Of a stretch of 64,000 nt of DNA, positions 57,873 through 64,000 are shown in pieces (position 1 is the stretch's first letter; every line of letters begins with the position of its first letter). The position numbers and the translations under genes are program-made. Under the pieces are notes generated by a model. That model searched no databases and was not told the DNA's origin. It worked only from the letters and a program-made list of their open reading frames with translations. Source of the stretch: Valencia hispanica (taxonomy: Eukaryota > Chordata > Actinopteri > Cyprinodontiformes > Valenciidae); NCBI GenBank assembly GCA_963556495.2, contig OY747722.1:24254501-24318500 (forward strand), written 5' to 3'.

Positions 57873-58769
57873 AGGGAGATCTGTAATTTTTATCACTTCA
57901 ACTGTGAGAGACAGAATGTAAAAAAAAATAAAAAAATCCAGGAAACCATCTTGTATGATTTTTTTAAAGAATTTATTTGTATATTGGTGCAGAAAATACG
58001 TATCTGGTCAATAACAAAAGTTCCCCTCAATACTTTGTAAGGTAACTCTGGTTGAAAATGACAGAGGTCAAACGTTTCCTGTAGGTCTTAACCAGGTTTA
58101 CACACACTGTAACTGGTATTTTGGCCCATTCTTCCATGCAGACCTTCTCTAGAGCTGTGATGTTTTGGGGCTGTTGCTGGGCAACATGGACTTTCAACTC
58201 CCTTCACAGATTCTCTATTAAACTGAGGTCTGGAGACTGGCTAGGCCATTTCAAAACATATAATTGCTTTTTAAGTAGCCACTTCTTCATTGCCAAGGCG
58301 ATGTGTTTGGGATCATTGTCATGCTGGAAGATCCAGCCACGTTTCATCTTCAATGCACTCACTGATGGATCTCATGGTACATGACCTCATACATGACCTA
58401 TTCATCTTGTGCAGGTGTACAATCTTGTCCCTGGTGTCCTTGGACAGCTCTCTGGTCTTGGCCATGGTGGAGGTTGGAGTCTGACTGTTTGAAGGTGCGG
58501 ACAGGTGTCTTAAGCAGATAACGAGATCAAACAGGTGCCATTAATACAGTTAACGAGTGGAAGATAGAATACCTTAAAGAAGTAGTAACAGGTCTGTGAG
58601 GGCCAGAATTCTAGCTTGTTTGTAGGTGCTAAATACTTATTTTCTTCACAATTATAAAACAAACAAATTCTAAAAAATAAAAAAAACATCATATAATGTG
58701 ATTTCCTGGATTTTTCTTTTACATTCTGTCGAAGTTGAAGTGTACCTGAGAAAATTACAGACCTCCCTC
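57873..58769 (-). mobile_element. Tc1-type element with long terminal inverted repeats
   Basis: Both ends are present. The left is gggagatctgtaatttttat..cacttcaactgtgagagacag and the right, read inward, is gggaggtctgtaattttctc..cacttcaacttcgacagaat. The arms are about 65 bp and end in a shared aaaatccagg. On the minus strand from 58465 a frame reads MAKTRELSKDTRDKIVHLHK, the N-terminus of a Tc1-like transposase, but it soon breaks. At about 900 bp the element is shorter than the usual 1.2-1.6 kb, so it has lost internal sequence. Confidence 0.9.
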
Positions 58770-58989
58770 AATTTTAAGAGGAAAGAAACCCTTCACCCTT
58801 AAGAACAAATGTTTTTGTTCCCTTTCTGCTTTTCAAATCTTCAAAGTTTAAAAGCAAAAGCAGAGAAGTTGGTTAATTTTTGTTTAAACGGTTTGATCAC
58901 AAGAAAACTGCTTAAAGTATGTGCTTCTCTCTGAAGTTGTAGCTTTGTGGACAAATAGGATATTCTTTATCCACTGCAGTGATGGCAGT

Positions 58990-59145
58990 AATTAGCTTGA
59001 ACTATTTTGCAAAGAAAAATGAGCAAACAAACATCTGTAGATGTATAAAGTGATACCCTTCAAAAGTTCAAGCCACACTTTTCATTTTTCCCTCAACTCG
59101 TCCTGGGCCTTCACATAAAATCCAAATGAAATGAACTGAAATGAA
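58990..59145 (+). mobile_element. Tc1/mariner-type fragment
   Basis: The block cttgaactattttgcaaaga/aaaatgagcaaacaaacatc/tgtagatgtataaag is the C-terminal ELFCKEEWAKI...RC-like region of the Tc1 family in decayed form, followed by part of the tail. Confidence 0.55.
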
Positions 59146-60081
59146 TACCGGCAGTTTTAAGCAGTATGTAGGAAGAAAAAAAAGGACAAGAAGGTCCTGT
59201 CTAAATTCTGTGAAAAAAGGTCACTAGTGCCACAAAACCTTCCAAAAGAAAAGTTTAAATAAATGCTAACGTAGTCTTAAAAGTTTGAGCCAAACCCAGA
59301 AACAGATCTCCCATGTTTAACTCACAACTTCATCTACTTTTAACCGAACAGACGTTCTGCAGAACCCTTTCAGGTACTTTTAAAGGGTGAAAATCCTATC
59401 CTGTTCAAACCCCCCTACAATCAGATTTCTTCCTACACCCAATCAAAGATTTCTACCCTTTTTCCCCTTGTACCATTTGAACGTACATTTGCACTGTCAG
59501 GCCAAGAAATGAGTTCATGAATCTTGGTGGCTTGGGCTTAATTAAACCGCATTATATTTCACCTACCTAACATTAATCTCATGGAAAGAGGTAAAGCGCG
59601 GAGGGATGTAGCGGTATTAGTTGGCCAGATCCTAGAGCAATTTCAAAGAAGCTACACACATGCTGCTCAAACCTATGTGGAGTATAGAGAGGATTGGGAG
59701 AACTTGCACCACCATGACCAAAGAAAATGATATTCAAGTTAGGATAACCTTTTCCCCTTTTATCTAATATACAAAACTAAACCCTCTTCCAGGTATGTTT
59801 TAAATAAACATCTGATGCTTACTAGATCATAAAATGAGGTAAATAAGACCACATATTGGTGTGTGCTAATATTTATTACCAACTAAGTGATAATATAGAT
59901 TCAGTGAGTGAAAAAACTAATTAGATGGCACACTATAACAGTTTGTGTATATTTACCTAAAACTTCATCTAGCTTACTAAACATAATAGTATTGTGAGTT
60001 TATACACAAGTCTCTAAGATCAATGACGAGACTTTTTAGCTTGCAACATCTAATTTTGCAAGTACAGCTCTTCTACCATCC
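59146..60081. other. Intron sequence, nothing recognised
   Basis: No supported feature. Confidence 0.5.
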
Positions 60082-60089
60082 CTCTAAAG

Positions 60090-60291
60090 CAGGGGTGGGG
60101 AACCTTGGCCCTCATCCTGCAAGGTTTCCATCTTTCCCTGCGTCAAGACACCTGATTCATATTAACTAGTAATTGTGCAGAACTTCATTGGCTGTTGGAT
60201 CCATTTGATTTGAGTCAGGTGTGTTGAAGCAGGGTTGCATGGAAAACTTAAGAGGAATGCGGCCCTCGGGGACCAGGGTTCCCCACCCCTG
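60090..60291. mobile_element. hAT-type MITE, copy 2
   Basis: The 202-bp element starts CAGGGGTGGGGAACCTTGGC and reads inward from the right CAGGGGTGGGGAACCCTGGT. Flanks CTCTAAAG (60082-60089) and CTCTATAG (60292-60299) form an 8-bp duplication with one mismatch; its centre TA fits hAT preference. The interior contains 'cacctgattcatattaac' and 'gtcaggtgtgttgaagcaggg', the same plan as copy 1 at 49725. Confidence 0.9.
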
Positions 60292-60299
60292 CTCTATAG

Positions 60300-60920
60300 C
60301 ATTTCAGTCAGGTTGAGGTCTGAACTTTGACGAGGCCACTGCAACATCCTATTTATTTTCTTCTTAAATCTCTTACAAATAAGATGAGTGGTTGGGATCA
60401 ATATCCTGCAGAGTTTAAGACAGTTTTCAGCCAACTGGAGTCAAATTTTATTGTAAAACAAGCCCAGATCATCACCACTCTGTGACCATGCTTCACACTT
60501 GGAGTGAGATAAATCCACTGATGTGTCATTTGTGTTTTGGGGGGATTTTTTTCTGTGTCCGTTTTGTTTTCCAATCTGGTGAGGTGAATACTAGAAAAAA
60601 AAATCTCCACTTTGATACCAAAAGATTCTTCCAGAAATCTTCTGGTTTGATCAGATCAAATTTTAATGACTCAACAGGGAAGTTTGAAAATGATCTTGCA
60701 AATAATTCTCGTTTGCCAACTTATGGAAAATATGTGGACTTAAATTAAAGATACATAGCCATAAGCATCTACTCTCATAGGAATGTCATTTATGTTTTTT
60801 CCACCAGTTATTATGCAAACATACGAAGAAATTATTAATAAAAAGCTAATATAAATAGAACTGAAAGTCTAATCCCAGCAGCGACATCTGTACTACTTAA
60901 TTTATTTCTCCTGCATTTTG
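60300..60920 (-). mobile_element. Degenerate Tc1-type transposon relic, different family
   Basis: The sequence gttgaggtctgaactttgac/gaggccactgcaacatcc, then 'gggatcaatatcctgcag', 'acaagcccagatcatcaccactctgtgaccatgcttcacacttgg', 'aatctccactttgatacc' and 'ttccagaaatcttctggtttgatcagat', follows the order of a widespread fish Tc1-like element read from its 3' side. It starts immediately beside the hAT MITE. The right end is approximate. Confidence 0.7.
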
Positions 60921-63289
60921 GTTTGGTTTTCTTTAACATAAAAAAACGAGCACAGCTGACATGCAGGCTAAATTGCAGATGTCGTTTCATTAGTGTGAGA
61001 CTTGCTCATCTCTCAGAAAACACATCTGACTCTCTGGGGCAATCTCTCGTGCATTATGAATGAGACAACCAAGCCCTGGCTCCACTGACATGAATTAAAG
61101 GCATTTCGTGACATTTTGAAAATGAATCTGTTGTTTTTTTGTTTTTTTTACTTTTTTGCTCAGCAGGCGCTTGTCACAATGTGGGCAAAAAAGTTTCTGC
61201 GCCTGTCCCAAAGGTGACGGAAGAGGGGGGGCTGCTCTCGTCGGCTTCAGATACCAGCAGTTAACGGCGCCAACGAGCCGTTTTCAGCTGACAGATTTGT
61301 CATCTCTCTTTATACGTTTTAATACTCACACGCACAAAAAAAAATATCTCATAATTGAAATCATGCCTCTATAAAAACAAAACAAGGGAACTCATTAAAA
61401 CTAAAACTCAATTTAGAGTCAGTTCACTCGTCAGGCAATTATGTCAAAACACACAGAGTAATGCGAGCGGGGGCAAGCAAATGCAAAGTTTTCCCATGGG
61501 GGCCAGTAAAGAGTCATATTATTATTTGCATTCTTTGGAAATTAGTATGATCGGTATTGTGGGAGTTTACCATGCTGGCAGGAACAGACCTCAGGGGAAT
61601 TTATAAGGCAGGAGGGAGAGGGGGGGGGGTATCAACCCTGCAAGAAGCTTTCTTCCCCTCATTGGTCTGAGGAAAACCAGTAGCAGCATTAATGCGCAAC
61701 TCAAGGGCAGCTGCTGTTAGGGCTTCTCTCTTGGCTGCATTCCATTATGCATGACCATACAGGGGTGCCCTTTGTCTTGGCCGGAGTTAAGCTGAGGACC
61801 ACAGGGGGGTGATTAGGACACCCTGTACCTTGTGTTGAACACTAACAGCAGCTGCTCTGAGGTGGGACCATCTGACCGAACGGACGCTCAATGACACTTC
61901 AAAGATTCAGTGGCCGAAACATTACCATTTGTGTTCGATCCAAAAAAATTAATTCTCATCAGTGTGCACACACAAAAAGAAAACACAATTAACTCCAAAC
62001 GCAATCTGATTTGTTTAAAACGTGTGTGGTTTAGAGAGAACTTTTAAGAAGAAAGATTCAAATTTTGCACATTGTGAAACATGTGGCAAACCCTTAGGCT
62101 ACCAGGGGTTTAAAGTCAAGACGTTAATAATAAGTTATATCAGTTTAACATCAGTTAATATACGTTTTGATAAAGGAGATACTATTGACCACATTAAAAT
62201 TAATAGCTCTTTTAGGGAATACTATGAGCTCAAACCCTCTGAAGCCCTTATTAGGTAGGGGTTAGCTTGCAATAATTCAGCAATAGATTTTTTGATAAGA
62301 TTTAGATTTTCTTCTCAGAAACTGTTCTGTTTGATATCACACAAACTGCTCAAGTTGTTGATAAATGATAACACTATGTAAAAAAAAAAAACTTCAGGGT
62401 ATCAAGGTATAAATATAGTGAAAATAATTTCAGAACATTTATTGACCATTAGACCTTGGTGCACCTTGATGAGGCTAGAGTAGAAAATCAAATTTATTAG
62501 AAAAACAGTGACCAAAGCACAGGTAAGGGAGTTAGTGAATTTAATCCTGCATGTTTGCCTGAAGCAGTTTAAATGAAGATGAAGAGGACTCAATAAAAAT
62601 CACCAAAACTGTAGCTGCTGAAGAAGAAGGAGAGCCCATCTTCCTTACCTCTCTGGCCCACTTTCACCAAACCTGCTTGTAAATTCGAAGCCATCTGGGA
62701 GCACATCTTTGACAATATAACACAATCCAAAGGCATTTCCCCATCGAGGGAAAATCTATTATCTGCTCCCACAATATTGACAATCTCATTTAAGATCAAA
62801 AACATCTATAAAAGCATACATGACTGTAAAAGAGCCTCAGAACAATTCCTTCCTTAGAAGATCTTTCTATAAGGAAAGACAGACAGTGTTTTCGCCCCCG
62901 TGGCAGGCAAGCTAAAAGAGATGGGAATGAAGAAAGAAGCAACACAAACAAAAACAAATAAATTATGGATAGACTGATAGGTACCCAAACATTATTACCA
63001 AATCAACAGTTTCTACATTTTCTACCTGTCACCAGAGTGGCCATCTATTGCTACACACCACTGATCAGCTGGCTGAAAGACAGCTTCCACTTTTCTCTTG
63101 CTTACAAGAAAGAAATACATTGGATTTACGGTTCAGTGGAACGGAACTCCAAACTATTCCTAAAAATTTGCCTATTCACAGACTTTTTTGGTAGAGCAGA
63201 TCTAAACTGAAGCTGCAAGCGCTCCTTAGCGCTGCTCCAGCCTGTGTCGCGACCGTGGGACTCATGCACAAGCTGCCTGAATGCCAACT
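60921..63289. other. Intron sequence with candidate conserved blocks
   Basis: Blocks at about 60950-61120 and 61400-61880 are repeat-free with balanced composition and could be conserved non-coding elements. A short open frame with an ATG near 62695 on the minus strand is followed by a GTAAGG donor, but its peptide (MASNLQAGLVKVGQR) does not match any TBC1D22 N-terminus known to me. No exon is called. Confidence 0.4.
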
Positions 63290-64000
63290 CAACGCTTCCA
63301 CTGAGCGTAATGAGAAAATTTTATAAAGTGTTCAAAAGGCACAAAATGACAGCTTTTGACAAAAATGGCAGAATACCCGTGGGGACACTGGCTTCGAACC
63401 TTTGTAGAGGTTTTTAGAAACTACAAATATGCACTGAATTTCACAATCCTGGTTGAAACCATTGCTTGTGGCTTATGGTCTTAATAGTTCTATGGGGCGC
63501 TGTGCATGAATATGAGGCTTTGCATACATATCTGTTAGGGGTTGGACTAATATCCAAGTGGTTGAATTTGGAGCAGGTCAGATGATCTATGTGGAAATTA
63601 GAGCCAAACGTATTTCCATGGCGTGATATGAGGCTTCGTCATTCCGCCACACCCTCTTTCTAAACCTCGAACTGAGAGAACTGACACCAACTTGTTTTCA
63701 GTCCCTGTCTACAGCCAGATGTCGATTAGGTAAAAGGAGGAAAATATGGACCTTTCTAAGTCAGACATTGCACTTCCTGTTCTCAGGGGGTGGGGCTTAG
63801 GTGACATGAGGAAATGACTCTAGGAATGTGTTGGGTACTGGTATGTGATGAGATACAGAAAGTTTGGTACACGCATGTCCTCGGATCAAGTATTGCTTGG
63901 GGCTGGATGTTTTAATGCTTCTAGGTGACGCTGTGGAGAAATTAGACCACGCCCACCGGAAATGTGCATAACTATTTTAGGGGCTGAACTAATAACCATC
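63290..64000. mobile_element. Possible dispersed teleost repeat, cut by the window edge
   Basis: Strings such as ttctaggtgacgctgtggag and gaccacgcccaccggaaatg, with 'gtttggtacacgcatgtc' and 'tgatgagatac', resemble a long non-coding fish repeat in which short 'ggcgctgtagag...cacgcccac' phrases recur. Class unknown. It continues past 64000. Confidence 0.35.

Noticed and set aside
62640..62700. Possible first exon on the minus strand with ATG and GTAAGG donor
   Set aside because: The peptide MASNLQAGLVKVGQR does not resemble known TBC1D22 N-termini, and the phase would not fit the needed split codon before EELRK. Chance is more likely.
1..64000. CRISPR arrays, operons, prophage or bacterial signals
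   Set aside because: The tandem repeats present are eukaryotic micro- and minisatellites without spacers; gene structure is split and repeat content is of teleost type.

Overview
The window looks like vertebrate nuclear DNA, almost certainly from a teleost fish. It is AT-rich and has short exons with canonical GT/AG splice sites separated by introns of up to about 27 kb. It is littered with decayed Tc1/mariner, hAT and other MITE-like DNA transposons and LINE fragments of teleost type. Nothing bacterial, viral or CRISPR-like was seen. The species cannot be fixed from the sequence; a percomorph such as a killifish-like fish is a guess from the style of the repeats.

One protein-coding gene is supported. 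It is a TBC1D22-family Rab GTPase-activating protein on the minus strand that enters at the right edge and leaves at the left edge. Six coding exons are visible in transcript order: 53990-54060, 41792-41920, 37400-37462, 36882-36947, 32691-32805 and 5938-6044. Intron phases match at every junction. Together they encode the start of the TBC domain, including both catalytic fingers: arginine in the IxxDxxR motif and glutamine in the YVQG motif. The N-terminal exons lie beyond position 64000 and the C-terminal TBC exons before position 1; neither was found inside the window.

The most interesting feature is at 36.9-37.5 kb. Two successive exons of 63 and 66 nt, both phase 0/0, encode alternative versions of the same protein segment. 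Each begins with the same seven residues carrying the arginine finger, but the codons differ at five synonymous positions, and the exons then diverge completely. One version resembles vertebrate TBC1D22A and the other TBC1D22B. This is the layout expected of mutually exclusive exons that change the GAP domain just after its catalytic arginine.

The rest is intron. From left to right it holds: a truncated hAT-like repeat (1-716); Tc1 relics around 2.3-3.3, 5.0-5.7 and 7.1-8.1 kb; an AAGG repeat (9.7-9.9 kb); a LINE reverse transcriptase fragment (13.9-14.7 kb); a hAT element with 8-bp target duplications (16475-17047); a teleost retroposon tail (21.2-21.6 kb); a 21-bp minisatellite (23.6-23.8 kb); a GC-rich-ended DNA transposon (25.7-26.7 kb); a hAT element with a transposase relic and a perfect target duplication (28340-29576); a TGGA array (31.2-31.4 kb); more Tc1 copies; two copies of a TTAA-flanked repeat (39.4 and 57.4 kb); paired hAT MITEs (49.7 and 60.1 kb); and a TTAA-flanked element carrying a 120-bp-arm hairpin (49953-50915). 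Several unique, compositionally distinct intron stretches are flagged as possible conserved non-coding elements.
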